A stretch of 64,000 nt of DNA, taken from positions 31,180,733 through 31,244,732 of the forward strand of contig NC_054747.1 of the NCBI RefSeq assembly GCF_018143015.1, read 5' to 3'. The position numbers were made by a program, and so were the translations under genes. This document shows, piece after piece, positions 33,235-46,389 of the stretch (its first letter is position 1; each line of letters opens with the position of its first letter). The stretch comes from Lytechinus variegatus. Lineage: Eukaryota > Echinodermata > Echinoidea > Temnopleuroida > Toxopneustidae. Under the pieces are notes generated by a model. The model was not told where the DNA came from. It was given only the letters and a program-made list of their open reading frames with translations, and did not search any database.

Positions 33235-36200
33235 GTAATTATGCTCAACTGTTGACTGAATCTGACATGAATTCATTATTTTATTTTTTTTTATGATTTT
33301 AAACAAGACCAAACATTGATATTCATAATGCATATGGGTATAGCATTTTTCATTTATTTGATGTACGATAAAACAGCAATGTGGATAAAATTCCTTGCTC
33401 AAGGGCACAGGTGCCAAGCTGGGAATCGAATCCCTGATCCTCGGATCTCCAACCCAGCACCTTAGACCACGGCACCTCCACATAGTATATTAAAAAAGAT
33501 GAGATTGGTATCTCCAGAAAAAAAAGCTACATGTAGTAGAGCTCTCTATAATCTCAGTTCTGATCGTTTCACTCCACAAATTTCCAGTTGTAAATCACTG
33601 AATTTCTATTATGACTGATCATGCTGGGGTAAAGACTAGAGTGACAATTAATACTCAAATGATTTTATACTAATTTTGGTTGTTTTGTATTGTATCGTAT
33701 TCATTTTCCATTGTTAAAAAAAAACATGCAATTACAAACAAAAATTACATCAGGTATAATAACAGAATGAAATAAAAAATGGATACATATGAATGGCTGG
33801 ATTGCCCATTCCGAACATAATAGGCCTAAATCAAGGCTCCACATTAACTTTTTTTGGTGGTGGCCCGTTCGGGCCACCAAAACCTTCAAATAATTTTTTT
33901 TGGTGGCCCACTAATAATTTTGGTGGCCCGAAAAATATAAAGAAAAACATTAATTAAAAATGAATAAAACTGAAATATTCTGCAATCACCAACACGTACC
34001 ACTATTCTTTGTACATCTTGTATGTAAATCGTGCTTGCTGTTATTTTACTTTGCTTATTTTGTGGTAATATATAAATTGTTCTATCATTGTAAATATGAA
34101 ATGATTGAAAGAGAATAAAAGAATTGTATTGTTCCCAGGTTGTGTAGATTTTTAATCTCCGTATAGACACATACTCATAATGGTAAAGTAAATAAATAGT
34201 GCATATATCAAACTCAGATTTACAAAACAATGATTTTTCCTTCCTTTTTTATTGTAAAACCTAGATTATGCAGGCCCCAAATCCAGTTTATTTTCTCTTT
34301 TCCAGCATATTATAGCAGGAGAAAATCACATGCTGCAGAATTAGAACAATGTGTAAAAGGGGGAAATAAACAAAAATAATTTTTAGAATAGTATATTGAA
34401 AAAGAAAACAAAAATTGTGAAAATGAATACGGTAAGTGAAATAAAACAAAAGAAAAAATGAAGAAAGAAAAAACAAAGAACAGGTCATAAAAAAAATTTG
34501 AGAAAAACAAAAAGAAAATTTAAGAAAAATAAATAAAACAAAATTATCAAAAAATGGGGAAAATTATTATTATTCAGTAGAAACATGTTCTTTAATCAGG
34601 CATTTTCAATGGGAAGGGGTATAAATGGTTTAATCACTGTGAAAAAAATGAAAGAAAAAAATAAAATGGCAAAAGTTATCTGGAACAAACAGTGAGAAAA
34701 TTCCTTCCCTATATTTGACAAAATGATGGAAAAAATTCACATGTCATATCAATGAAATGCCTTCCCAAAGTATTTACTTCCTTAAGAGTGGTTTAAGAAG
34801 TCATTTGTAAACAAGAAAGAAAGAGCGGCCTATTTATTTTTGGCTCAAAGAGACACAGCTTCGAAATAAACCAAATATCAACATACATACAAATGCACAT
34901 ATGGGACTGTGATGTACTCACCTATGTGTTTTATGTGTATTAAATGCATTTGGAAATCGGTCTTTTTGAGTCAAAAGAGAGGTCATAATTCCTCCTTTTA
35001 ATGCTTGCAATTAATCAGGTTTCAGTAATATGGACTGTAGAAGGGCATTTCATTGGTGTAAAATGTGACTTTGACGTAGATTTCCAAAGTTCTGGGGAAG
35101 ATTTCTTAGCAGTAACATTTCGTATCGCAGCTCCCTGGGTCTGAATAGTCTGCTCGCGCACAGCTAGCTGCATTGGTTTCATGCATGCAAAGCTCAGCCA
35201 GACAGCCGGCACGGCCGGCTGAATAATAGTTATGCTAGCGGTAGGCCTACATACTGTCATGACTATGCAATCTTTGTGTGTGTGTATTTGTGTGTAGATT
35301 AACAAAAAAGGCACATGACAAATTGGCTTGCAATTTTAACTGTAGAAGGTTGATAAATGCATGCAAATTCGGGAGAAAAATTGCGCTACTTTGAAAATTA
35401 TTGGTTGCCCGATTCGGGCCACCAAAACTAAACATTTATTCAATAATGGTTGCCCGAGATTAATTTTTGGTGGCCCGGGCCACCGGGCCACCGCTAATGT
35501 CGAGCCTTATAGGCCTGAATGATAAAACAATTTGTATCGTAAACTTCTTCAACAAGCAGAAAGGAACTACATAAAATGAAATATTAAGGGATGAAAACGG
35601 GACATGAAACAAAAATGGTTAATACTAAATATGGTAAGTTGAACTTGCATAAGAAGAATGATCTATTAAAGTTATTACAATTTTAGACAAAATTATGCTT
35701 TATGAATTTTTTAACATACATGTAGGCCTAAATTTTGAAATCATAGGGATGGGGGGGGGGGTGTTGTCTAAAAGTATACATGTACATGTAAGTTAGTAAC
35801 TTTGCCAGACATTGGTAAGACTACTGTACTTATCATGGCCCGTTACTTGTACTGGAGCATAGGCCATTGACAACGGCACACCAGCGTCTTCGGTCCTGGT
35901 CTGCGTTTACCACAGTTTGCCACCCCTTTCCAAGCTCTTTGATGTTGGCATCAAGATCCCTTCTCCAGGTATAGTATAAGTGGCTGTTTCATGAAAGTAG
36001 TCAGCACTGACAAGTTGTCTTTCTCTGACATTTACCATCGTAACATTCAGAGGCCAGTGCTTCTGAGCCAATCAAAACCTAGGATTTCACTGAAATTGTC
36101 AGCTCTGACAATTTAGTCAGTGCTGACAACTTTCATGAAACACCCACCAGGTTAAGGCCTGTTTGTTACAGAATTGTTACAGAAACATTGGTAACTACTG

Positions 36201-39200
36201 TACTATGGCCAATAAAGAATGCCATGCCAGTTACCATACTATACCAAAGGAGCAAAGCCTTGATTTATCTATTTTACTCTCTTCTCTTTGGTTCCCTGTG
36301 AAAAGATTCATCTCCAGTGCTTCCAAACCCAAACACCGTGCATCCAGCTCACCATCAACTGCCTGCCACTATCAGAGATCAGAGGGTCAAATCAACGACC
36401 CAGCCAGCAAGCTACGCACCACTCCTCACAACTCATCCTCCACACTGTGAAAACATCACACAAGGTATGTATAAAGAATTTGTGTGTTTCGTTGTGCATG
36501 TGAGAAAGTTGTTCCCTTTTTTTACTAGTGTGATATCCTAAGGGATTAATCAGCCACAGTGTACTCATTACAATGCATTGTTAAAATTGTTTATATTTCA
36601 AAAGTGATACAAATCCTGAACTAATCCCTGTTATCAATCAGTTTGTTAGGAGAATGAATTTCCTTCATATTTATAAAAATCCATTTGCGTAAGGATCCGC
36701 TCACTAAAATGCCTTGTGCTTTCTTTTACCAGGCCAGCAACCCATTCCACCAGCTCCGTCCAAACGACTTCCAGCGAAAGAATCGATAAAGGACAGTGAA
36801 ATCCCGTCATCTCAACAGAACACTCATGCTCCCGCTCCGAACAGCTCCAACACGTCCAACAATGAGCCTTCCATCCTGGCGGCACTCAACCTCAAGAAGA
36901 ACAGAAAGATATCCTCAAGTCCAGAACTTCCTCAGGGTCTGTCGTATAAGTGGTCGGTAGATGGCAAGGTTGAAGGTGTCCTGGCCAAAGGGACTGTGGA
37001 GAAGGGGTCCGAGTTTGGCCCTTACACCGGGTCTCTGATGAATGAAGAGCAGGGTTTAGCTAAAGATTCTACATGGGAGGTAATTCAGCAATGCTCTGTC
37101 ATAATGTTTGTGCTTAGATGATAATTGATTGTGAAAGTTGATACAGGCCAAACAGGTTGCTGAACTAAACTCAAGAAAAAATATAAAAAAGCACTATTGC
37201 TTTAAGAAAATGATAATGACTCATCAATCGTTACTCTTTGTAAGACGGGGCCCAGATCTCAAGATCTGATAAGATCTAACATGATCTCCATGATTATTTA
37301 ATGATTAAGACCATGGTTTTGGTGTTGACCCAAATTGTGTCTGTGGAACTAGTCATTAATGTTATAGACCATACAACATTGATGGAAGTAACACAATACA
37401 CATAATCTATCCCCATTTCTCCTTGCATTTCAAAATATTTTTAGATCTGCATCTCTGGTCAAGTATTCTTCTACCTCGATGGACGCAAAACCTGGATGTC
37501 TCAAGTAAGATGTGCACAGAGTGAAGAAGAACAGAATCTTGAAGCCTATCAATTCTATGGTGAAATCTACTTCAGAAACACAAAGGTCATTGAACCAGGA
37601 AGTGAACTCAAGGTCTTCTACAATGCAGAATACGCCAAGCGTGTTGGAATCCATACTAAATTGAATGAACTCACTTTCAACCAGGGTGAGTCTTATGCAT
37701 TTACTCTCAACAACCTAAAGCTATCTCGAGTGAATATCTTGTTAAATGAATTGTATGATAATAACACACAGCATTAAAAACAACCTAATTATGTAGATCA
37801 TATGTATCCATACTAGGTAAGATGATTTAAATCTTGTTCATTTCTTTCCATGAATAGTTTTAATTCAACGACCATATGTATTTTGTAGTTTATTGCATGT
37901 CACAGAGGAAATTGATTTAGTAAAAGAGAATGTGATGCAGGCTTGTAAAATAAGTCCTCTTCTTAAAAAAAATATATAGGTCCTAAATTAGACCCTTAAG
38001 GGACTCCATTCCAAAGGTCTATTGAAGGTGAATTTCATGATAAAAAGGTTTATAATTTCTCTTTAAATTTCAGATACACAAAAGTTCCAATGTACCTTGT
38101 GTGAGGACCAGTTCTCATCTGCCAAACTGATCCTAAGACATATGCGATGTGAACATTCCCAGGATAGATTGGAAGAACTCTACCCAGTGCTCATGTGGAA
38201 GAGGAAAAAGAGTAAGAAGCCATTGGAAACTGATATTCCTACCCAAGAAGATTTGACAGTAGAGACCCAAGTGAACAAAGAGGGAGAACTTGTATACCAG
38301 TGTGGAACATGTGAGAAGTCATTCTCTTGCCTTGGTAAACTAAAGGAGCATGAGTCTTTTCATAAATTCAGTAAGGGTCATACTTGTCCGATATGTGACA
38401 AGAAAGAGATCAATTCTCGGACCCTCGCAAAACACATGAAGACGCATGAACCCCTTGTGCTCAAATGCAATGAATGCAATCGTACGTATAAAACAAGAGC
38501 GGGGCTACGCAAGCATCGAAATGAATTTCATGGTCATCAATGCAAAGTCTGCTTTGAGACGTTCCCGTATAAAGCAGATTTCAAGAAGCATGAACAAACA
38601 CACAAGGCTTCCTCCAAGAATGGACCACACACGGGAAAGAAGCTGATAGATGCTGCAATGCCTGAAGAACCTAAGGATATGCTTGGTAAAACCACCAACT
38701 ACTACCTTCGGCCATTCAAGTGTCGCTATTGTCCAAAGAGATACAGCTTGCGCAGTAGTGTCAGGACTCATGAAAAGGAGCAGCACACTGGCGATGTTGT
38801 TTTCAAGTGTCCTCATTGTCCAAAGATTTTCGGAAACGAGTATCGGCTGATAGATCATCTACGTAGCCATGAAGAGAATCGTATGTATCGTTGCACGCTC
38901 TGTCCTAAGACCTTTGGATCGGAGAGCGCCCTCAACAATCATCAGGGAGAACACAACGGACTGAAACCATTTTCATGTGACATCTGCGGCAGAGGTTTCA
39001 GAATCAAGAAAGCTGTCCAAGATCACAAGCGACGTATTCATCGGACGCAGAAGATGCGCTTCTTCTGTTCAGTCTGTAATAAGGGGTTTGCTGATAAAGG
39101 GAACTTTACAAAACATGAGCGTCGCCACAAAGGTGTTCGACCCTATGTTTGCTTGCAGTGCGGTAAAGGTTTCACAGCAAAGCATGTTCTCAATACTCAT

Positions 39201-39335
39201 ATAAAAGCAATGCATACAGAGAAAAAGGATTTTTCGTGCAATATTTGTGGGAAAACGTTCTCTTTGAATCAGAACTATACTTACCATATGTTTAGACATA
39301 AAGAACAGGGAGATATCAGTAGCAAACAGACATGA
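33004..39335 (+). CDS. PR/SET-domain C2H2 zinc-finger protein (PRDM family), copy B
   Basis: Middle member of the tandem trio and the most regular one. Exons: 33004-33234 (ATG at 33015), 36306-36464, 36733-37079, 37445-37685, 38074-39335. Intron phases are 1, 1, 0, 1. The coding length is 2229 bases, giving 742 residues. Residues 1-74 form the conserved N-terminal module (MDGNYPPGFYCPERNQ, YPMDLPYHPTSQHQPEF). Residues 74-185 are a Ser/Pro/Asn-rich linker, and about 188-320 the PR domain (LPQGLSYKW, EFGPYTGSLM, CAQSEEEQNLEAYQ, ELKVFYNAEY). Residues 323-742 hold twelve intact C2H2 fingers. WKRKKSKK after finger 1 is a possible nuclear signal. It would act in the nucleus as a sequence-specific DNA-binding protein. 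Methyltransferase activity is uncertain because the residue aligned with PRDM9 Tyr341 is Phe. PR-domain similarity was judged by eye from memory of PRDM9. Confidence 0.94.
33372..33483 (-). mobile_element. tRNA-derived SINE fragment
   Basis: On the minus strand it reads 'aggtgccgtggtctaaggtg' (box A region), then 'gggattcgattcccagc' (box B), then 'cccttgagcaaggaat'. It is a different subfamily from the other SINEs in the window. Confidence 0.75.
33833..35508. mobile_element. 1.68-kb element with aaggctcc / cgagcctt ends (copy 1)
   Basis: The termini are 'aaggctccacattaac' and 'gctaatgtcgagcctt' with subterminal 'ggtggcccg' and 'cgggccacc' words inverted at both ends. It aligns along its length with 50603-52379, with shared 'gttctatcattgtaaatatg', 'atattatagcaggagaaaat', 'ttcaatgggaaggggtataa' and 'gtaatatggactgtagaagg'. 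No transposase frame is present, so it is a non-autonomous DNA element. Confidence 0.8.
35825..35970 (-). pseudogene. Remnant of a LINE (non-LTR retrotransposon) 3' coding end
   Basis: The minus strand translates to TWRRDLDANIKELGKGWQ, then DQDRRRWCAVVNGLCS. This is the W..D....LG..W......R..W...V.GLC pattern that often closes LINE ORF2 proteins. Only this tail is left. Nothing upstream of it in the same frame resembles a reverse transcriptase. Confidence 0.65.
35980..36148. mobile_element. Foldback element, tttcatgaaa family (diverged copy)
   Basis: Ends 'gtggctgtttcatgaaagta' and 'actttcatgaaacaccca' with 'gtcagcactgacaa' arms and the central 'gagccaatcaaaacc'. Related to 1497-1661 and 13396-13560. 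Confidence 0.7.
36306..36464 (+). CDS. PRDM copy B exon 2
   Basis: Acceptor 'ccctgtgaaaag', donor 'caag|gtatgt', phases 1/1. It encodes a Pro/His/Thr-rich linker ending ENITQ (copy A ends GNVTQ). Confidence 0.9.
36733..37079 (+). CDS. PRDM copy B exon 3 (linker and first half of PR domain)
   Basis: Acceptor 'tcttttaccag', donor 'tgggag|gtaatt', phase 0 out. SILAALNLKKNRKISSSPEL has a counterpart in copy C (PVLVALNLKKSR) but not in copy A. Confidence 0.92.
37445..37685 (+). CDS. PRDM copy B exon 4 (second half of PR domain)
   Basis: Acceptor 'atatttttag', donor 'cagg|gtgagt', 241 bases. It encodes CISGQVFFYLDGRKTWMSQ, VRCAQSEEEQNLEAYQFYG and ELKVFYNAEYAKRVG. Confidence 0.94.
38074..39335 (+). 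CDS. PRDM copy B exon 5 (twelve C2H2 fingers)
   Basis: Acceptor 'ctttaaatttcag', stop at 39333-39335. All twelve fingers keep both Cys and both His. The fifth (HQCKVCFETFPYKADFKKH) is intact, unlike in copy A. The linker EEPKDMLGKTTNYY separates fingers 5 and 6. Confidence 0.96.
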
Positions 39336-41734
39336 AGGGCTGTAAGAATTTGACAGCTAACAGTAACAGAATTCTATAAATGGGCATAGAAATTAGTGCT
39401 GCACAGTTACATGTCCATTGAAAAAAAATTATGTTTTCCAGTCTTGTTGACGTACATAAGATATAAACCTGTGCACCTCATTGATTGATCATAATTGATC
39501 CATGGACCTATGAGAAATGGACATTCATGGATTACTGCTGTACTTTGGCAAAAGGAAGCAAGTTACAAAAGTATCATTTGTTGTAAACGAGCAATGTGTG
39601 TTTGTCATTTACATAGGCATTAATGCAATTTAAGAGCATATTTCATTCGATATCTTTCCATAGAACTATCATTTCTTCCCCAAATTTTGTCTGAATGCGC
39701 AACATACAAAGGGTGTTTCAGAAACAACAATAACTCAAACTTGACTGATGTGTCACTTGCTTCCTTTTACCAAAGTAGGGCAGATTAGTTAATGAAATTC
39801 ACTAACATGTGAATATCATCATCATCTGAATAACATTCTCTTTATATTTATCTACTCTGATCTTGTCATGGTTGCTGTCAATTCTAATCAATTCTAATCA
39901 CTCGTAATGGTTTGGCTATCTTTTACAGTGTAAAATATGACGGTTAAACTTTTGCCATCCTTCGCCTATCTTTTATGTGCCATGTGTAAAAATTCATTAC
40001 TTAGCATCTTGCAGAATAAATATAAAAGAAAATTTAGTGATATATTCAGTCATTCCATTTCTCAGATACATGTATGTATATGGAGCATGCTGATAAGACA
40101 AGAAAGAATTGCTGATTTGGTCTTCCTTATACCATGTTTGTTTAAGGTAAACAATGATTGCAAATTTAAAAGTTATTTTTTATTGTTTTTCATAGGTTTC
40201 ATTGGTGTAACTATTAACTAGACCAATAATATGTTGCAAAAGTAAGTCATATACAATCAGTTACAAATTTCATTTGTAATTATACTTTTTATTGAACAAT
40301 GTTAAGTATAGCAAATCAATTTATTTCTTTTATTGCAAGATGCATGAAGATGTTATTTGCAATCAACTACAAAATAAAATTGCGATTTTATTATCTGATG
40401 AATCAATATTTTTATTGCAAATCAATTCATATTTTCTGTTGCAAATAGCAGACATGCAATGAGTTGCAAATTTACACTCGTTTGTAAGATTTGTATAATA
40501 ATTTACTTGCAATTAGTTGCAAGTATCTTGAAATGCCTCTTGGGGGCCGTTTTCATGAAAGCCTCATATTTCCAGCTCGACACCATCTCTATGGGAAGCC
40601 AAAAAAGAAAACAGACTGATTAGACACAAGGAAACTTACGACTGTTGAATCCGTTTACAGACGATAATTGTCCAGCTTGGTTTTCTATAAACAAAGATAG
40701 ATTTTTGGTGCTTTCATCATGAAATGTGCAGTTGATCCCTTTTATAAGGTATGAATTGAATTTTACATAATTTTTCTTTCAACTCAGTTTTCAATGACAA
40801 GCACTCATTCATATTGTACATCTCATTTTTAAATGTTTATTCCTGTCTGATTAATTTACTTCACATTAAATGTGTATTGTTTTTGTTTTGTTGGTTAGTG
40901 AAATGGAGCTGATAATATTTTCAATAATTTTATGTAGAAAATTGTGCTAAATATTGTGTAAAAACCTACTATTTTTGGTCTTTTATGATGGAAAGAATAT
41001 GTCATTCAAATGGAAATAAAGCATGTAAAGATGACTTTATTTTATTTTTTTTTGCTTGTCAATTTTTTTTTTGGGTGGAAATGACCTGACATTTATGGTG
41101 ATAACCTTCTTTTTTGTTGGGGGGGGGCTTGTCAATTTTTCCAGTCCCTGGTCCCCCTCCCTACCTTTGTGGAGAGATTTCCACCCTTGTAGAGTGGTGA
41201 CATTCACAGGGAGTGGTACATGTACATTTTGAATAAATGAAATTTTCCATTTAACTGCCATTAACAAATCTGAAACAAAGGAGAGACACATCTTATGTAC
41301 TACTTTTTGGGGGTAGGATAACTGGGATCATAACTGAAAGTCTCAAATCTTGTTGTCAAAGGAATTAGCAGATGGGCTATTCACACCGGATATATATTTT
41401 CTTAACTCTTGGAATGATCTCTTGCATTTACATATGTGCACATAAAGTATGTACATGAAAAATTTAAGTCATGTATTCTTTTAGAATGTTTTAAGTATGT
41501 TTCTTATATTGTTTCTACATATGTGAGAAAAATATATAAAAAAATTATTTCGTTATTAGAATAAATATAACAATGCATTACAATTCGTACAGTTTTGTGA
41601 GACATTTAGTGGGATTAGATTAGACAAAGAGAACAGTGTATGTGTATATGCAAGTATACTCCCATCCTCAAGGGTGAACATGTGTGTGGGGGTGGGGTTT
41701 ATGTGTGTGAGAGAGGAATAGGAGAGAGGTTAAC
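39336..41734. other. 3' flank of PRDM copy B and AT-rich spacer
   Basis: 39480-39890 is paralogous to the 3' flank of copy A. AATAAA at 40015-40020 is a possible poly(A) signal. The part to 40540 is unusually rich in 'ttgcaa' and 'caaat' words (for example 'gcaaatcaattca', 'ttgcaattagttgcaa'). No exon is recognised. Confidence 0.5.
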
Positions 41735-42337
41735 TTTAAAGGACAAGTCCACCCCAACAAAAACTTGATTTGAATAAAAAGAGATAAATTCAACAAGCAT
41801 AAAACTGAAAATTTCATCAAAATCGGAAGTAAAATAAAGTTATGGCATTTTAAAGTTTCGCTTATTTTCAACAAAATAGTCATATGAACGAGCCAGTTAC
41901 ATCCAAATGAGAGAGTTGATGACATCACTCACTATTTCTTTTGTATTTTATTATATGAAATACAAAATATTGTTAATTTCTCGTCATTGTCATGTGAAAT
42001 GAAATTTCATTCCTCTCTGAACAGGTGGAATTCCATTATTTTAACATTTTGTGCTTCAGGCAAGGAGGTCCTAATCGTCAAATTCGTAAAAATTGAAATA
42101 TTGTATAATTCAAACAAAAAACAAAAGAAATTGTGAGTGAGTGACATCATCGACTCTCTCATTTGGATGTAACTCGCTCGTTCATATAACTATTTTGTTG
42201 TTTATTAGCGAAACTTTAAAATGTCATAATTTTTTTTATTTTACATCCGATTTTGATGAAATTTTCAGCATTGTGCTTGTCTGATTTTTCTCTATTGATT
42301 CAAATCAACATTTTTCTGAGGTGGACTTGACCTTTAA
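41735..42337. mobile_element. Foldback MITE, 'aaaggacaagtccacc' family (copy 3)
   Basis: Ends 'tttaaaggacaagtccaccc' and 'ggtggacttgacctttaa'. The arms share 'gaaaatttcatcaaaatcgg', 'gatgacatcactcactattt' and 'tttgtattttatt' in inverted order. Confidence 0.85.
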
Positions 42338-43660
42338 CAGAGAGGAGGACTCAGTGGGGAGAACAAAATGATAAATAGAGGAGAAGGCAGACTGGATTGG
42401 GAAGAAATAAGAAAAAAAACGAGAGATGAGAGATGGATTAAAAAGCATCTCTACTTAAATCTTATTTTAAAGCCAAATTTCAGTAAATTCATGTCAGTTT
42501 CCAAATTATTTTTAGATGATGTATGCCCCAAAACATTTATGATTTGGAGGATATGAATGTATCAATTCTTATTGGATTAATTTTGCAACGGCAAATTGTA
42601 AAGAAAAGTGCTCAAACTGCTTTTTGATGGGGGGGGGGGTAAAAAATAAAATATCACAGAGAAATTAAGGGTCCTAGACATCAAATTTTCAGAAACAATC
42701 AGAGGATAGAAAATCGTCTCTATGAGTATGGGTAATATTGGTATGTTAGATGGTGACAGAGAATACTGGTACAATTGATCAAGAAGGTTTGATGGAGGCT
42801 GGGCTGGGCTAGAGGGGATCTCACCAACACTTTTCCCCCAACTGCCAGGATCATCACCCAGCGTCATGTATTAGTTTTGAAGTTTGCAGTCGAATTTAAA
42901 GCCTGTGTATAGCTTTGGTAAAGGGTCAATAATGTGATTGATAATCGAATATCATCTAATATGACAGTCTTACTGAAGCGTAGAGACCGTTAGATATTTT
43001 TCCAACTGCACTGAAAATTTCAAATATTCAAATCTTGGATATACAGCGCCATCTCTCGGCGATGCTTGTTTTAAATTTTAAAAATGGGCATTCAAGCACT
43101 TATCTTATAAATTTAGTGATTAGATATCCAAAAGTTACAGACGAAACACATATCTTGAAAGTTTCAGCCCATTCCATGATTTGGAATAGGATTTAATTGA
43201 AAGACAAAAACGCAGATATTTTAATTTGATCGGGTGACCCGATCAAGTTAAATTTCCATGTAAAATCGCAAAATTTATCCTGTAAAACACATTTTCATTT
43301 CATATCCTCCACATCATAACTGTTATAAGGCATATCCATTAATATTCGCTAGCAATGAATTGGAATAGTGACAGGTGCATTTTGGTGGATTTACCAAAAC
43401 TATACACAAGCTTTAATGAAAATGCTACCACTGTGATAATCCTGGAATTTTCACAGGGTTTTGGTGTCTCTAAAGATCGGAAAATCCTACAGGAGAAGTC
43501 CTTCATTTCCGTATCTGATGTGATGTGATGATGATGATGATGATAATTCAACACAAATGTCCCCGTTAATTGGGGTCAAAATTTTCATTTTTTATTTGTG
43601 TCATACAACAATAAAACATTTAACCAAACCCTGCGGTGCGGTCCGAATGTAGTATAAATT
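42338..43660. other. Non-coding spacer upstream of PRDM copy C
   Basis: AT-rich, with G runs near 42630. 'gatcgggtgacccgatc' near 43228 is a small perfect hairpin. No gene is seen. Confidence 0.45.
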
Positions 43661-43667
43661 TGTCTTC

Positions 43668-43689
43668 GAAAGAACGTCTTGTTTTCTTG
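43668..43689 (+). promoter_or_regulatory. Candidate 5' noncoding exon or leader of PRDM copy C
   Basis: 'gtcttcgaaagaac', then 'gtcttgttttcttg' and a possible donor 'gtatg', aligns with the boxes upstream of copies A and B. A 'tataaat' lies just upstream (43661), which would fit a promoter, but nothing shows that it is used. Confidence 0.32.
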
Positions 43690-44099
43690 GTATGTTGAAT
43701 CCGCTATTTCTAAACACTATCTATATTGTTATTTGAATCATTGGTGATGAATGTTAGATGCACTATGTGGCTATTTTCTCATTTTATTCAACAAATTTTA
43801 AGGGAAAACATGACCTATCTGTCTGGCATTGGTAAAACGGTGTTGCCACTAAAGCCACGGACGTCCCCGCCCAGGCCCAGGCCTAACGTTAGGCCAGGCG
43901 GAGCCCGCAGACACTGCACTCCTTCCTGATGCCCGACTCCGGACCTTTATATTCGCGCGGTGGCTAGCTCGAGTCGAGATCGTTGTTGTTTGTTAGATAT
44001 ATTATTAATGGCGACCAGTCATATTTGACCATTACCGCCAACTCGTTAGGCCTATTATTATTTTCTTTCTTTTCTTCGACGTGTCCTTGAATTAAAATC

Positions 44100-44830
44100 A
44101 AAGCAAACAAAATTATGGAGAGAAAGGAGAGGAAAGAGAGACAAAACGAAGGGGCAGGGGGAAATGAAGTAAAGAAAAGGAAGGGAAAAAATAAAAGAAA
44201 AAGTTAGAATAAAAGATTGGATGAAAGAAAGAATAAAAGAAAAAGTTTTCTATCATTCTTTGAAATGAATTTTGAAAAAAAAGAAAAGGTAAGAAAAAGA
44301 AAAAAAAAGAAAGGAAAGGAAGATGAATGAATGTGCGACTGAAAGAAGAAATAAAGGAGAGGAAGGAAAAAAGAAAGTAAGATTAAAGGAGGAAGAAAGA
44401 AATACTGAAGGAAATAAAAATGTTTCCTTCATTCTGAAAGAAAGATGAAAAAGCAAGGAAGGTAAAAAGGAATGAAAGGGAAGAATAATTAGGGAAAAGA
44501 ATAAGAAGGGGGAAAAATAAATGAAAGAAAGGGAGAGAGGAGAGAATGAACAAAGAAAGAAAATAACGGAAGGAGAGAAAGAACGAAAAGAAAAAGGAGA
44601 GGAAGGGAGAAGGAAGCAAAGACAAGTTTGAGGAAAGAAAGAATGAAAGAAATAAAAAAAGGATATTTAAAAAAGAAGGAAGGAAAGAAAAATAAACAGA
44701 GAGAAAGTACCGGTATGAGAAAAGAAAGCTAAGAAGGATTGGAAATAAAGATACATGTTGATGGAACAAAAGAAAAGGCAAGCAGAAAGGGTAGATGAAT
44801 AGAGAATGAGAGAAAAGACAGAGGAAAAAA
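44100..44830. repeat. Purine-only tract, GAAAG/GGAAA-rich, about 730 bp
   Basis: The plus strand is almost entirely A and G (aaagaaagga, gaaggaaag and variants) with rare pyrimidines. Long Phe/Leu/Ser frames on the minus strand are artefacts of the composition. Confidence 0.9.
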
Positions 44831-46146
44831 GTTCAAACTTCAAGCAATAGTAAACAAAATCCAATCAAAAAGTCTTAATGATATTTGGAGCCTGCTTGTT
44901 TGTTGGGGGGGTCGATATATTTCAAAAATTGTCAGAAAAGTAAAATGTTTTAGAAATAAATAGAAGTGAAACATTGTCAAACTTAAAAATTAGATGAAAC
45001 ATTGCAGCATCACACATCTCTCATCCCGTTACATGTTCGCACCGATCACAACAAGATTCAAAATGAAAGCTGAAACAACTAGATTTAGTTATGAAAACTC
45101 AATAAATTGTTCCTCCGATTACATCATGAAATTAGTAATCCTTCAGTTTTTGTGATAATTTTGGTGGGAAAACTGTTTATCATGTGGCATTCTTTGCAGC
45201 ATTGATTTGAGAATCTTCTCGGATCCTACATGCAGAGCTAGTACTTAGCCTGCCTCACCTACAGGCAGGAATGCACATGCTGCAGCTATTACATGTGCTG
45301 AATTTGCATGTGTGTGTTTTTGTCTAGATCAAAGAAAATATCACCACAGAACTTGCAAAAGTTGAAAGTAAGCGATTTTATTGGTGTCTCTTACTCTCTT
45401 CATCATCTGTTGGTTATTTGAAGAAATTTCGTCACTTTTCTATGCATTATATTTTGTTGAATATTCTGAAATATGGGACAAATATGACGCCGGGACAAAG
45501 GAGCTAAATACGGATGATATATATATTTTTCTTAGTAAGTATAAACCAAAATATGACCAAACAGAAATTTGATTGCAAATTTTTTTACAAAACTACTGGA
45601 CATACAATCTTTTGTGTGCTTTCTGACAATAATCCAGGAGGCAGGAATCTCATTGTTCAAACTATTTGATAAGGATGGTGAACTGAAGCAAATGGCAAAA
45701 GTTCAACCACCACTATCATAATCATCACCACCATCATCATCATCTGCTTCCTCACTACAACCATCATTATCATCATTCATCATCATCACTACCATTACCA
45801 TCTTCATTATCATTTAATAAAAAACAACACTCAGTCTGAACAACATGGACCTATTTATAGCAAATGGTCTGAATGAGTCAGTCAGATGAGTAGAGACATA
45901 AATATAATCATACATGTGCCAAGTATGTTATTAAGAGCTCGCCAGAAGAAGATTGATGTTTGTCCCAGCAGTCAGCACCAGCCTCATTTCAAGGTTTGCA
46001 GTGTGCTGATGTAAAATATATTCCTGTTGGAACTCCACCAACCAGCACTCGGCACCACATTTGAAACTATCCATGGAGTGTCTCTGAGAAAATGTGTGTT
46101 ATTGATATTCTGTTATTTTCATTATTGATTTCTCCTAAAACATCAG
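44831..46146. other. Non-coding spacer with a CAT-rich patch
   Basis: 45705-45822 is rich in CAT/CAC (the complement of GATG), echoing the GAT-rich patches before copies A and B but inverted. 'gccagaagaagattg' (45941) resembles 'acctgaagaagattg' (29226). No exon is seen. Confidence 0.45.
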
Positions 46147-46389
46147 TTTGAGTCATGGAACCCAACTATCCCCCTGGCTACTATTGCCCCGAACGAGACC
46201 ATAATCTTAGTAGGCATCAACAGCAGCAGCAATCACAACAACTCCGGCAACATGTTGCACCCTATCCCATGGAACTACCTGTATCATACCACACACCTTC
46301 ACAACACCAGCTTGACTTTACGGTTGAGCAACCAATGAGAGCATTCCCTGTACATCCGCGTCCTGCGACACTGCGATCAAGTTATCATG
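46147..46389 (+). CDS. PRDM copy C exon 1 (start codon 46155)
   Basis: Acceptor 'aaaacatcag', leader 'tttgagtc', ATG. Donor 'catg|gtattc', phase 1. Glutamine-rich insertion RHQQQQQSQQLRQH. Confidence 0.9.

Larger units (their letters stand above)
33235..36305 (+). other. Intron 1 of PRDM copy B
   Basis: It holds a SINE piece, the 1.7-kb 'cgagcctt' element, a LINE tail and a foldback element. No exon is seen inside. Confidence 0.7.

Noticed and set aside
44253-44864. Phe/Leu/Ser-rich open frames on the minus strand
   Set aside because: Artefact of the purine-only tract.
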